Below are positions 8,681-17,666 of a stretch of DNA of 18,796 nt, piece by piece; position 1 is the first letter of the stretch; every line of letters starts with the position of its first letter. Source of the stretch: Byssochlamys sp. IMV 00236 (Eukaryota; Ascomycota; Eurotiomycetes; Eurotiales; Thermoascaceae); NCBI GenBank assembly GCA_001931875.2, contig MSJH02000238.1, forward strand, positions 1 to 18,796. The letters run 5' to 3'. The notes beneath the pieces were generated by a model that made no database searches, had not been told where the DNA came from, and was given only the letters and a program-made list of their open reading frames with translations. The translations under genes were made by a program, and so were the position numbers.

Positions 8681-9288
8681 TAACGTGTTATCAATTTATA
8701 TTTGCCGAAGTGTTAAGTAATACACTATTATGGACAGCGCATTAAATTCAGGAGCACTGTTAATCTTTTGAAGGGAGGAGAACTTTCATTGTCATGTTTT
8801 GATTTGTAAACAAAGATGCCATTTAATGCACTGTTCACATCGCGATTCCACACTGTACCACAAGATTCACACTTGAGGACAGAGTGTACTCTTCGCTTTG
8901 ATTCAGTAATTGAGATATTATTTAATTAATTGATTTTGCGCTTGTTACATATCTGGCTCGTTAAATACTCGTCAACCGATACAAATTCGGTCCCCCTCCC
9001 GTTGGATTGTTTGCATTTTCTTTTGATTTCTTCACTAATTCGTTTTGTAGGTATGGCTCGTTTTTCTCTCATACTTAACAAAAGAACGACATTCGAACAC
9101 AATGATCCGCTTTCGTTGAGAGGAGTAAGGGAGGTCAACAGAAATTAGAGGCACTTGTTTGCTTTTGTCTGGGCTTTGGTGTTCAGCGCCAACTGCACTT
9201 GATGTGTCATACTTCTTGCTGCTGTCAAAAAGTCTTTTAACAATTTCTTGGGCTCCCTTTTGCCAATCAGAAACACGAAAGAAGTGTC
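8681..9288 (-). pseudogene. Fanzor/TnpB-like RNA-guided nuclease, C-terminal remnant with 3' flank
   Basis: The minus strand encodes the end of an OrfB/TnpB-type protein. The region 9138-8926 reads MREKRAIPTKRISEEIKRK..., then TEFVSVDEYLTSQIC, the segment before the zinc ribbon (TSxxC). A frame change follows, and 8910-8728 reads VLKCESCGTVWNRDVNSALN, the second half of the zinc ribbon. Its RD carries the RuvC-III Asp of the family. It ends ...KSKHDNESSPPFKRL to TAA at 8728-8730. Defects: the first ribbon knuckle is CNKR instead of CxxC, there is a frameshift and stop around 8926, and another frame (RVSDWQKGAQEIVKRLF...) upstream. RuvC-I and RuvC-II are absent because the copy is cut at 9288 by LINE A. 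The 3' flank to 8681 matches 2797-2930 and ends in the same TAACGTGTTATCA. In the family, such proteins are programmable DNA nucleases carried by transposons. Confidence 0.7.
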
Positions 9289-9303
9289 GTCACTATGTCC
9301 AAG
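9289..9303 (+). repeat. tRNA-Ser 5'-end sequence at the LINE A 3' terminus
   Basis: GTCACTATGTCCAAG matches tRNA-Ser 17174-17188 at 14 of 15 bases. In LINE orientation it is antisense and is the last thing before the Fanzor fragment. Confidence 0.8.
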
Positions 9304-9768
9304 ATGAAAGGTTATCTTTATTAATAAAGGTATAGGAGGCAGGACCGATGTGGAAAAATTGCCTCGCCTTAGAAGCGCAAATATAAGGATGTGTAATAAA
9401 AACAGTAAAGACTGAAAAAAGGTGTAGCGATCTGCATGAATCTGGGAATCAATGTGTCGATCATTGTGTAGGTGACGAGAAACTCAGTGATTGAGTGGAA
9501 TAAATCAGTTAGATTGAGAAAGAGGCAGACTTGATAGAGGATAATCAGCTGAACGAGATTATTTCTTGCGTACCAAAGGAAGAGTCAGGTTAGGTATGAT
9601 ACGCAGAGACGCGCTATAGACCAGTCAGCATAAGAATGATAAAGGCTATGTGGCAGTAGAGAGTGAGAGTTGTGAGCTTGTTAAGTCTATGTAGAAGGTG
9701 TTAGTAGCAGTGAAAAAGATAATAAATAAGATGACAAGTAATAATTTATAGCTATATTGAGATAAGAG

Positions 9769-12700
9769 TTACGGTGACGACTGCAGAGAGTCGGTGGCAA
9801 CAAGGACAGCTGCAACAGGAGGAGAAGGTTTTAACTTGTCTAAGAGCAATGAGCCGGAGACGTCAGAAGTAGCATTTGAGAATTCCTCATCTGGTTGACA
9901 GATTTGTTCAATCTCAAAGAATACTTGACATTCTACCGGCCAGCAGGCAGACCAACGAGCAAACAAGTGAGACGAATGAGCAACAGGTAGTTTTCGAGGC
10001 AACTGGTTGAGGGCGTAGCCCAATGGAGTTGGCCTAGTGTGTAATGCAACGTTGAGACGAGAGGCCACACGTAAGCAGTCGAGAAGATGCCTTCTTGATG
10101 CATGTGGGTGTCCACAACGGCAGGGTTTTGGGCGTCCGGGAAGCCAATCCATTCGCCAGCGAATGAGCCGACTTCTGGTATAGACATTCATAGGCAAGGT
10201 GAGAATGGGATCAATACCTAGATGAGGGCGGCAGGTCACCAGGAGAACAGGAGGCTTTGGTAGTTGGCGCCTTGAGGTGAGTATCTAAGTCCTATAAGCA
10301 AGAATGCTTTTTCGGACGTTAGCCGACGATATGAAATGGGTGAGTCGATTGTCTAAGGAAGTAGAATCAACCATGGGGAGGGGTTGGGGCCATATGGCAT
10401 TCTTGACACAAAGGGTGGGTCACCTGAAATGAGTGTGAGGAGCAGAGGCATTTACAAAACGAAGGACAGCAGAGAGAAGTGCATTGCCAGGCAAGAAGTG
10501 AACACGGATGATGAATTTGAACGTCAGTATATTGGTTCTTTCAATCATATGGGGGGAGGTTTGTTAAATGCTTAAACACTCCCGTGGAAGATGTAGCATA
10601 ACCACCAAATGCCATTCTAAGGCATTGATCTTGGGCACGTTCTAGGTTCATTTGACGAATGAGGAAGGTACAAAGACAGGGGCCATATTCAAATTTAGGC
10701 CTAGTTAACGTTGCATATAGACGGCTGGTAGTCAGGCGAGAGAAGTTAGAATCACACAATTTAATGGGCAGAAGTGTTCTTTGCTGGCGGTAATGGCAGA
10801 AGCAGTGTTGCGGCGAATGAGGAGGTCAGTGGCGATACGACCTTGATATCAAAAGGTACACCAAGATACACAAAGAGTCAGCATTTGAAATTGGAGATCC
10901 ATACCGCTGCAGCCGACGAGCACCACAGATGCTGGGAGAGTTGAATACGACACATTTTGCTAGATTCCAGTGGTACACAAGGGAAACGGAGTGTTCTTCT
11001 GCCTTCTTGAGCAGTCGAGGTATGACCTCTGGTGCAGCAATGAGAACAACGTCAACAGCATAAAGGAGACAATTGATCCATAGACCTTCATACTCACGGC
11101 GAGGCATAGAACTATACATATGAGAAGAGACTGGCATTAGTACTTCACACAACAGTATAGGAAGACTATTGATATAGATGGAATATAAAGAAGGAGAAAG
11201 GATCGATCCTTGAAGAACGCCAGTGCGAGGCCAGAAGGTAGCATATGCATGTTCAGTTATGAGTACTTGAATACTTATCTTGCGAAAAAAAACATTGTAG
11301 AAGACCAAGCATAGGATCAGAAACGTGGGTTTCAAGGGCACGCCAGATGACAGCTCGATCAACCGTATCATAAGCTGATTTGATATCAAGAAAGGCTAAA
11401 ACTGGAGGTTTATTGCAATGATCAAAACGGTGTTGGCGACAGATCTCTTGTAGGCACAATGCTTGGTCAAGAGCGCTTCGTTGGCGTCGGAAACCACCTT
11501 GTTCAGGGTCGAGTGTAGGGACTGTATTCTCAAGCTCTGACAGAAGACAAAGCTCAAGGAGCTTGCGCATAATGGAAGTTAGTGATATGGGCCAGTAGTT
11601 ACCTGGATCTAATGTATCGCCTCTTTTGTAGATAGGGACTACCTAGGCAGTGCACCACAAGCGAGGGACGCAGGACCATTTCCAACAAAGTTGAAACAAA
11701 AGGGTAATTACTGGGACAATGACTTCTGCTATTGGTAATAGCATCTCGGTTCGTAGATTATCAGCCCCAGGAGCTTTACGTCGAGACAGACGACGCAACA
11801 AGGCGTAACGCACTGTACTCTCAGTAATGGAACAGATATCAGGAGTAATCGGATGAGGACCCTGTGGGATAAGCGGAGCAGTAGGTCTTGTAGTTGGTAG
11901 TGTAGTTCCTGAGAACACACTTTGCAGATGACGAGCCATTACAGCAGCAGCGACATGTGAGCCTTCTGATTGTGAGAATTGAGGAGTGGCAGTCCGGTTA
12001 CGACGGATGTGGCGCACAATGGAAGTGATGTCAGAAAGTAGTCCATTCGACAATTTCTTGCAGAATCGGTATCAAGTGGCACGTCGACGACGACGACGAA
12101 GGGCAGATTTGTACAGGCACAGGCTGAGAGGTAAGTGTTCTATTTGGAAACTTTATCCAGATCAGGAGCGCATTTCCAGGCTCGTCGGCAGGCTTCTCTG
12201 TGATCAAAAGCATCTTGTAGGTCAGAGGTCCAGAACCAGGAGTGATGACAGGGACGTGGGCTTCTTCTGCCAACAGAATTATCCAAGCATAAATGGATCA
12301 TGTCATTGAAGGTAGTGGCAAGATCATCAATGTTAGGAGCTGTGTCTGTATACTTACCATCCTCAGCAATGTAGTCAAGAAGAAGTATTTTGAAGGGTGC
12401 AACCTTTGTACTGATCTTTTCCCCGAAAGGACAATCCTGTTCTTGTAAACGACTGAGATGCCACAAGAGACGAGAATGATCTGGAGTAGAAGGTGCAGGA
12501 GGCACTAAGCAACAAAGAGTGAGCGGACGGTAGTCCGATTCAAGTGCGAGATCTTCATGAACAACAAGGGTAGGGTTCAATAGGCCATCTGTGCTAAGAA
12601 AGTGATCAATGATACTATGGAAAGGTATACATGTACGTTGATTAATTCTAGAGTGGGAGTTATAAGTGGGTATACCAAAGGCCAACTCTGAGTTCCAGCA

Positions 12701-13192
12701 ATGTAAACCATTTTCAACCATCCAATTATAGAAGGCTGTGCCTCTTTGGGTAGTTCGTGAGTCACCAAGGAGAGCTGAATGGCGTGCATTGAAATCACCA
12801 CAAATGATTGTATTCGCTTGGGAAGGGTGAGTTTGTATAGATAATTGTTGAGGAACTGCGATAGCTTCATCATCTGGAAGTGCAGGTGGAAGGTACACAC
12901 AGTGAATAAGTAAGTTTGATACCTGGCAGGATAGGACATGCGGTGATGTGGAGAGAAATTGAGTAACAGGATACGGGCAATCATGATGTACGAGTAAACT
13001 GATACACATTTCACCTCGGTATGTGTTGTCAACTGGGACGGCGTAGGTGTGGAACTGTTGCCAGTTTGTAAGGAAGCGGAGAGGAGAGAGGAGCTAAGTT
13101 TCTGTGAGGAATAGAAGATGTGTTGAAGGAATGAAGTTGGTGACGGCTTCAATGGTGTGTCGAGCACAACCATTGGAGTCCCATTGAGTGAT
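9769..13192 (-). pseudogene. LINE A ORF2: endonuclease - reverse transcriptase - CCHC, inactivated
   Basis: Endonuclease motifs: QWDSNGC, LTET, VYLPPALP, IICGDFNARH, IDHFLST and SDYRPL. RT motifs: RRKAPGADNL, DIKSAYDTVD (catalytic Asp), GVLQGSILSPSLYSIYINSL, and LLYAVDVVLIA where YADD is expected. Then come LYATLTRPKFEYG, WRMDWLPGRPKPCRCGHP and HLLDC (CCHC). Breaks: TAG at 13094-13096 (the matching position is Trp in LINE C), TAG at 12140-12142, TGA near 12073, TAG at 11643-11645, a homopolymer frameshift in A8 at about 11286-11293, a G6 frameshift at 10552-10557, and two stops between 10430 and 10290. Three catalytic positions are also substituted (see findings). No functional product is possible. 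Confidence 0.85.
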
Positions 13193-13257
13193 TGTTAGTA
13201 AATTGTTAGTAGAAGGAGTGTGAAGGGAGTATATGTTAGTATCAGTATATATACTGT

Positions 13258-13800
13258 TTATAGTACGCATAATTGGCCTTCGACTGGTTGACCATCACCA
13301 GTAGGAGAGGGGAGTGCGAGTGTTGAAGGTGGTGCTGTAGGGATATCAGACATTTCTGTATTGACAAGTGCAGAGGGTTGGCTATTGTTGTTGGCTGCTA
13401 ATTCATTGGTGTAATCAGCATACTGAGTAGCTGGGAGCCAGTTGCATTCGATGAAGGCTCTTAGGACAGCAGGGCGAACCTCAGAACGGATACGCTTTAA
13501 GGCGCGAAGAGTGTATATGGTATGAATACTGGTGATCATGGCTGTACGGCCGTCAGGTGGAAGTTGGGCATGTTTGGGATCGCAGAGGCTGGCTTCGTCT
13601 CTGGGGTTGAAGACTGACAGCTGTGCAATTCCCGCTTTGGTGAGGATGCTGGTGACGGTGGGGATATAGTCGTTGTAGAGGAGGAGACCAACGGCACGAC
13701 AGGTAGGATAAAAGACATCTAGGATACGAGCGTTATCAATATGTAGGGAACGAATCTTTGTACGGATGTTGGAGATGGGTTCACGGTATCGACGAGGGAG
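13258..13800 (-). pseudogene. LINE A ORF1, C-terminal portion
   Basis: One minus-strand frame is open without a stop from 13800 to TAA at 13258-13260, about 180 codons, longer than its ATG-initiated ORF suggests. It begins LPRRYREPISNIRTKIRSL, has YPTCRAVGLLLYNDYIPTV and LRALKRIRSEVRP, then an Asn/Ser/Pro-rich tail. Its place upstream of the endonuclease ORF and its mixed basic/low-complexity make-up fit a LINE ORF1 (RNA-binding, RNP-forming) protein. No CCHC knuckle is seen in the part retained. The N-terminus is missing at 13800, where LINE B's 3' end starts. Confidence 0.6.
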
Positions 13801-13802
13801 GT

Positions 13803-13817
13803 ATCACTATGTCCGAG
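13803..13817 (+). repeat. tRNA-Ser 5'-end sequence at the LINE B 3' terminus
   Basis: ATCACTATGTCCGAG matches tRNA-Ser 17174-17188 at 14 of 15 bases. It lies exactly between the broken ORF1 of LINE A and the 3' tail of LINE B. Confidence 0.85.
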
Positions 13818-14810
13818 ATAAAAGATTTTCTTTATTAAAAGGTATGGAGACGTCGCCAGTGTGGGCATAGTGACTCGCCTTGGAGTGATTATTACTGGTT
13901 TAATAGGATAATAGAATAAAAAACAGCATGTAGCTGAAAAAAGGTGAAGAAGAGCGGCATGAATCGGATCTTGAATGGTGATCGACATGGAGAGCTTATA
14001 TGACAAGAGATGGAGGGGCGACAGAGGCCGAGAGAGCAAGAGTGAAGGGCGACAGAGCGCGAGAGAAAGGTGGATTGATGGGCACATATAATAGTGGCAA
14101 ATGTTGGTGAAGTTGATGAGGCTTAAGCCAAGAGAGAGATGTATGAAGGATACTAAGGCCAAGATGAATATCCAAAAGGAGCAAGGATGCTATAGTAGCA
14201 GATAAAGTGGATTTTGAGAGCTATGGAACAAAAGGTTAGTAGCTATAAATGTTTGGACAAATGAATAAATATATATAAAATAAACGTTTTTGGATTTTGT
14301 TCTTTTTATATTTTGTTTTAAACAAGGTAAAGTAAAGCCAACAGTCAAAGACTGGACGAAGTTAAAAAGCCAGATGGCGTGAGGTAATAATAGTTATGTT
14401 TTTTTTTTTGTATTTTCTTATTTTACAGTCTACAAGTGAGCAACATGAAATTATTCAGCGGTTGGCAGGAGAGCGGAGAGAGGCACAGTTGGAACTGGCT
14501 TAAGTTTGTCGAGGAGTGAGAAGCCAGAGGTATCAGATGCTGCTGTTGAGAATTCCTCTTCTGGCTGGCAGATTTGTTCTATTTCAAACAAGATGGCACA
14601 GATAACTGGCCACCAAGCAGACCAACGAAAGAGGAGAGAAGGAGAGTGTCGAACTGGAATCTTTCGAGGTAGTTGATTGATAACATAATCCAGCGAATTA
14701 GGGCGAGTGTTGGGAGCAACATTAAGACGTATCGTCACCCGAAGGCAGCTCAACAAATGTGCTCTAGATGCATATGGGGGGTCCTCCACTACCCTTTCAA
14801 GTTTGCACAT
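13804..14810 (-). mobile_element. LINE copy B, 3' segment: ORF2 C-terminus and 3' UTR
   Basis: ORF2's end (14810-14451) reads YASRAHLLSCLRVTIRLNVA, then LLFRWSAWWPV and LFEIEQICQPEEEFS, stopping at TAA 14451-14453. It aligns well with LINE A 10239-9769. The 3' UTR (14450-13804, about 650 bp) includes a poly-A run on the minus strand at about 14399-14409 and a purine-rich stretch (13990-14090). Its last ~150 bp are nearly the same as LINE C. It ends ...TCTCGGACATAGTGA, antisense to the 5' end of tRNA-Ser. The protein similarity starts abruptly at GHP/YASR near 14790, where foreign DNA interrupts the element. The first residues of the ORF (MCKLERVVED) belong to that insert. Confidence 0.8.
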
Positions 14811-15052
14811 CCACTGGATTATACCGCGACTAGTAGATGAAGGAGTAGTCTAGGGGTCATGGGAAGGCAGAAGGGGTGACTAACCACGAGAAGGATATGT
14901 AAGACTACATGACAAGAAGGATATCCAGGGAAGACAACGCTGTCCAGGTTGGAGGGGTATGGTCATGGAGATGAGAGGCTTTTAAAAGACCAAGGTAAGG
15001 ACAGGCGGGTGAGTCGTGGGTCATCCAGCTGTGGGTGTCTCTGCTTACCCCA
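14811..15052. other. Insert between LINE B halves, outside the left inverted-repeat arm
   Basis: About 240 bp of relatively G-rich sequence that matches neither LINE A nor the right-hand flank of the inverted repeat. A minus-strand reading (WMTHDSPACPYLGLLKASHL, then TWTALSSLDILLV) is open for about 50 codons but not recognised. It may be the inner end of the LTR element whose LTR-like arm starts at 15053. Confidence 0.35.
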
Positions 15053-15357
15053 CTGACGTGTTTGATGATATAATCATTATAATAACTCGAGTATAAGCTT
15101 ACATTCTACTTTACATTTCTCTATCGCATCTGATAAGAATAACTTATAATAATAATAATAACTATAGTAGCTACTAGTATAACAATAATAACATAAGCAT
15201 AAATAATGTCAGTGACGACAATAGTATAAATAGCAGTCATAGATTCTCTACCCAAGTAAACTCACACACAAACTTAATTTGATAATATTGAGCTCTTCTT
15301 AATAAAGAATCTAATTCGCAAGTCATCGACTTAATAGCCTTTATTTATAATAACAAA
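15053..15357 (+). repeat. Left inverted-repeat arm, LTR-like
   Basis: About 300 bp found inverted at 16186-16461. Read inward it starts TGACGTGTTTGATGA. It has the landmarks of an LTR: TATAAATA near 15217, AATAAAGAATC near 15301, and a TG...CA span from 15054 to about 15320. After the CA comes AGTCATCGACTTAATAGCC. The partner arm has TGGCATCGACTTA here, which would suit a primer-binding site. The arm is AT-rich, with TAA repeats around 15149. Confidence 0.75.
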
Positions 15358-16185
15358 CAAAACTTAATACAACACCCACACCCACTCCGTGGATGACCAC
15401 AGCGACAAGCGATAGGGCGACCTGGTAGCCAACCCATACGCCACCACAGAAGACGACTACGATAGTAGACGCTCATTGGTAACGTAAGGATTGGATCTAC
15501 ACCATGATATGGACGACAGGCAGAGAGAAGGATAGGAAGACTTGATTTCTGATAAGCCTTGGTTAGGCTTTGAGTGCGATAAGTTGCCACACCAAGGCGA
15601 ACATATGCAGAGCAGGTGAAGTAATCAACACGATCAGCTGTTGAAACATGACCACCATTTAACGTTGGGCTGGGCCATAGTGGATTTGACGCCACTAAAG
15701 CCGACCAACGAAAGCGATTACAGGCGGGAGCATCTTGCACAAAGCGTAAAAGGAGAGAAAGGAGGGTATCTTCAGGGAGAAAGTGGACTCGGAGGATGAA
15801 CTTGAACACCAAGATGTTGGAACGTTCAGTCATGCTGGACAGGTTAACCAAGTGTTTGAAGACACTGATGGATGAGGCACGATGGCCACCAAAAGCCATA
15901 CAGAGACAATGATCTTGAGCCTTTTCCAAAAGAGCCAGCTGCTTGACCAGGAAGGTACATATGCACAGACCGTACTCAAACTTGGGTCGAATGAATGTAG
16001 CATAGAGACAACTGGCAATAAGGCGAGAGAAGCTTGAAGATGGAACACCGATGGACAAAAGAGTGGCACGCATGGCAGAGATAGCAGAGGCTGTGTTCTT
16101 ACGAATAAGAAGGTCAGTGACAATTTTACCCTGTGGACTGAAATGAACGTCAAGATAAGCGAACGAAGGCTCTGTTATATTCAGC
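15358..16185 (-). mobile_element. LINE copy B, central segment: RT thumb/connection region of ORF2
   Basis: One minus-strand frame is open for the whole segment, with no stops or frameshifts before the arm. It reads FAYLDVHFSPQGKIVTDLL, then LYATFIRPKFEYGLCICTFL, LRVHFLPEDTLLSLLLRFV, LTLPMSVYYRSRLLWWRMGW and PGRPIACRCGHP. It matches the broken LINE A 10760-10080 and would continue in 14790-14453 if the insert were absent. The catalytic RT and endonuclease upstream are missing: the right arm starts at 16186. The ORF's apparent end, after GHPRS, runs into inverted-repeat DNA and is not LINE sequence. Confidence 0.8.
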
Positions 16186-16461
16186 TTTGTTATCGTAAAA
16201 AGGCTATTAAGTCGATGCCATGCGAATTAGATTCTTTATTAAGAAGAGCTGAATGTTGTTAAATAAGACGCGTGTTCGTTTTATAGAGAGAGAATTTATG
16301 ACTGCTATTTATATTATTATTGTTATACTAGTAGCTACTATAGTAATTATTATTATAAGTTATTCTTATCAGATGCGATAGAGAAATGTAAAGTAAAATG
16401 TATGCTCTACTGTAAGATTATACTCGAGTTATTATAATGATTATCTCATTAAACACGTCAG
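16186..16461 (-). repeat. Right inverted-repeat arm, LTR-like
   Basis: The reverse complement of 15053-15357 with indels, about 275 bp. Landmarks on the minus strand: TGACGTGTTTAATGAG at the outer end, TATAAATAGCAG, TTAATAAAGAATCTAATTCG, then CA followed by TGGCATCGACTTAATAGCC. The TGG directly after CA is where a tRNA primer-binding site is expected, implying a primer tRNA ending in ...AAGTCGATGCCA. Both arms point inward with a U5-PBS end facing the LINE B piece, so they cannot be the two LTRs of one ordinary element. Confidence 0.75.
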
Positions 16462-16797
16462 ACTCGACGTGAAGAAGCCTGGCTTAGTATGGTCGGAACC
16501 AATCCGGGACGGAGGCAGGTAAACTGAAGTCAAGTGACTGGTCCACTGTGAACACGAGGGATTGGTGGGTGTGTCCAAAGTCGAAGTCGATGTAAAATAA
16601 GCTTAAGTTCGGACTTGGATTAGAATAAGAAATTAACAATAAAAGACTAAGAACTTATTATAAGAATAGATTGATCTTTTATTAATAATAAGAATAAGGG
16701 ATATTTATATGTTTTCTATATCTACTGCGGCTAATGTTCTTGAGGACATACTGCAATTGATGACCTTTGGATAAGCTGCAGTTCCTTGATGAGATCA
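16462..16797. other. Flank between the right arm and the putative LINE ORF1, possible second LTR remnant
   Basis: No gene. On the minus strand TATAAATATCCC (around 16700) followed ~30 bp on by TTAATAAAAGATC resembles the TATA and poly-A signals of another LTR. A minus-strand reading DFGHTHQSLVFTVDQSLDFS (about 16590-16500) looks coding but is short and ends in a stop. No boundaries can be fixed. Confidence 0.3.
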
Positions 16798-17131
16798 AGT
16801 GTATTTCAATAACCGACAGCTGGGCTCACAACAGATGTTGTGTGATTTGACCTTGCGAATGGGACGGCTTATTTGGTCGAAGGGTTGGAGTTGCGGTGAG
16901 CGGTCGGAGAGGGTGCGCTTAGTGGAGGCGGTAGAGGAGAGGGAGTTCCTTGTTACTGACTTTCTTGGTAATTGTAGCTTCTCCTTGAATCTTTGAAACC
17001 GGATTACTCCATGAGTTTTGAGTTAAAGAAGCTGAAATAAACGCATTAATGTTGCTAAATGATGGATTAGTAGAAAAAACGACGGATGAGTTAATTAACA
17101 AAAGAATTATACCGGTTAAATTTTTATCCAT
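16798..17131 (-). pseudogene. Possible LINE ORF1 N-terminus, frameshifted
   Basis: Starts with ATG at 17131 and reads MDKNLTGIILLLINSS, then NPSFSNINAFISASLTQNSW. A shift near 16990 brings in a second frame, QRFKEKLQLPRKSVTRNSLS, rich in Ser/Arg/Lys and open to a TGA at 16798-16800. The Asn/Ser-rich start, basic Ser/Thr-rich continuation, minus orientation and position at the 5' edge of the LINE cluster suit an ORF1 N-terminus of LINE A or B. No homologous copy is in the window to prove it. A short host gene fragment is the alternative. Confidence 0.35.
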
Positions 17132-17173
17132 TAATTATATGATGTACTTTAGAGTTAGAGAAGTTAAGCAGTG

Positions 17174-17254
17174 TCACTATGTCCGAGTGGTTAAGGAGTG
17201 TGACTAGAAATCACATGGGCTCTGCCCGCACAGGTTCAAATCCTGTTGGTGACG
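17174..17254 (+). tRNA. tRNA-Ser (anticodon AGA)
   Basis: A complete 81-nt cloverleaf. The acceptor stem is GTCACTA with TGGTGAC, and the discriminator is G at 17254. The D stem is TCC/GGA and the anticodon stem TGTGA/TCACA with loop CTAGAAA, giving anticodon AGA (reads TCT/TCC Ser codons). The class II variable arm is GGGC/GCCC and the T stem ACAGG/CCTGT with loop TTCAAAT. There is no intron and no encoded CCA, as in eukaryotes. Internal promoters (A box over the D arm, B box GGTTCAAATCC) look intact. The first T run long enough to end Pol III transcription is a TTTT about 40 bp downstream. Its first 15 nt recur at the 3' ends of LINEs A and B. Confidence 0.95.
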
Positions 17255-17408
17255 CAATCATATATATATATATACATTTCTCGAAGAAATAATTATTTTA
17301 TAATTTCGTGTGTCTGAGTTTGAAAATAAATCCCACGTTTTTCTTCTATATTGATACTCTTGTAATGCCAATGTTAATAATTGATTCTTTTGAACTACAA
17401 TGATACTG

Positions 17409-17640
17409 ATACCCTTTTTGGTATCTTGTACTCTGCATGTCTTATGCAAGTTTTTATGATTTATGATTTATGAATTTATCATTTATCATTTATCATTTAT
17501 TATTTTATTATTTATTATTTATCATTTATTTTATATTGCATATTTACTTATCCAAATAGTATAAATATCCCCACATCATTCTTGAAATAAACAACATCTT
17601 AAGACTTAATCTTCTGATCACAATAACTTTTTTTATATTG
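17409..17640 (+). repeat. LTR-like direct repeat, copy 1
   Basis: It begins around CCCTTTTTGGTATCTTGTAC and includes CTCTGCATGTCTTATGCAAG. A run of TTTATCAT/TTTATTAT units follows at about 17455-17535. Then come GTATAAATATCCCC (TATA-like) near 17560, GAAATAAACAAC (poly-A-signal-like) near 17585 and CTTCTGATCACAATAACTT. A second copy starts 676 bp downstream. Confidence 0.7.
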
Positions 17641-17666
17641 TAGCGAACCAATTCAACAAAATTACA

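Larger units (their letters stand above)
9289..13800 (-). mobile_element. LINE copy A: degenerate two-ORF non-LTR retrotransposon
   Basis: Order on the minus strand: the C-terminal part of ORF1 (13800-13258), a ~65-bp gap, then ORF2 (about 13192-9769) with APE endonuclease, reverse transcriptase, thumb/connection and a CCHC knuckle. A ~480-bp 3' UTR ends in a poly-A signal near 9320 and a terminal CTTGGACATAGTGAC (9303-9289). The 5' side stops inside ORF1 at 13800, exactly where the 3' end of LINE B begins. So A is either 5'-truncated or interrupted by B. Domain order and the CxC(x7)HxxxxC knuckle place it among APE-bearing LINEs of fungi (Tad/L1-like). The clade is not assigned. Confidence 0.85.

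Noticed and set aside
12140..13173. Overlapping minus-strand ORFs at 12577-13173, 12031-12273 and 11729-11920
   Set aside because: They are shadow frames of the broken LINE A ORF2. The motif-bearing frame (GDFN, SDY, APGAD) lies in the other readings.
13719..14162. 147-codon minus-strand ORF spanning LINE B tail and LINE A ORF1
   Set aside because: It reads across the LINE B/LINE A junction through 3' UTR sequence. The composition is low-complexity (Leu/Ser/His) and the true ORF1 frame is different.
15053..16461. Inverted-repeat structure as a classical TIR DNA transposon or DIRS element
   Set aside because: No transposase or tyrosine recombinase lies between the arms, only LINE sequence. 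The flanks (CCCAC and GACTC) show no target duplication, and the arms have LTR-type signals.
16799..16996. 65-codon plus-strand ORF next to the right flank
   Set aside because: It is antisense to the Ser/Arg-rich minus-strand reading that fits a LINE ORF1 start. It has no recognisable features of its own.
17455..17535. TTTATCAT/TTTATTAT array as a CRISPR-like repeat
   Set aside because: The units are 6-8 bp, contiguous, without unique spacers, and inside an LTR-like repeat. It is a simple tandem array in a eukaryotic genome.
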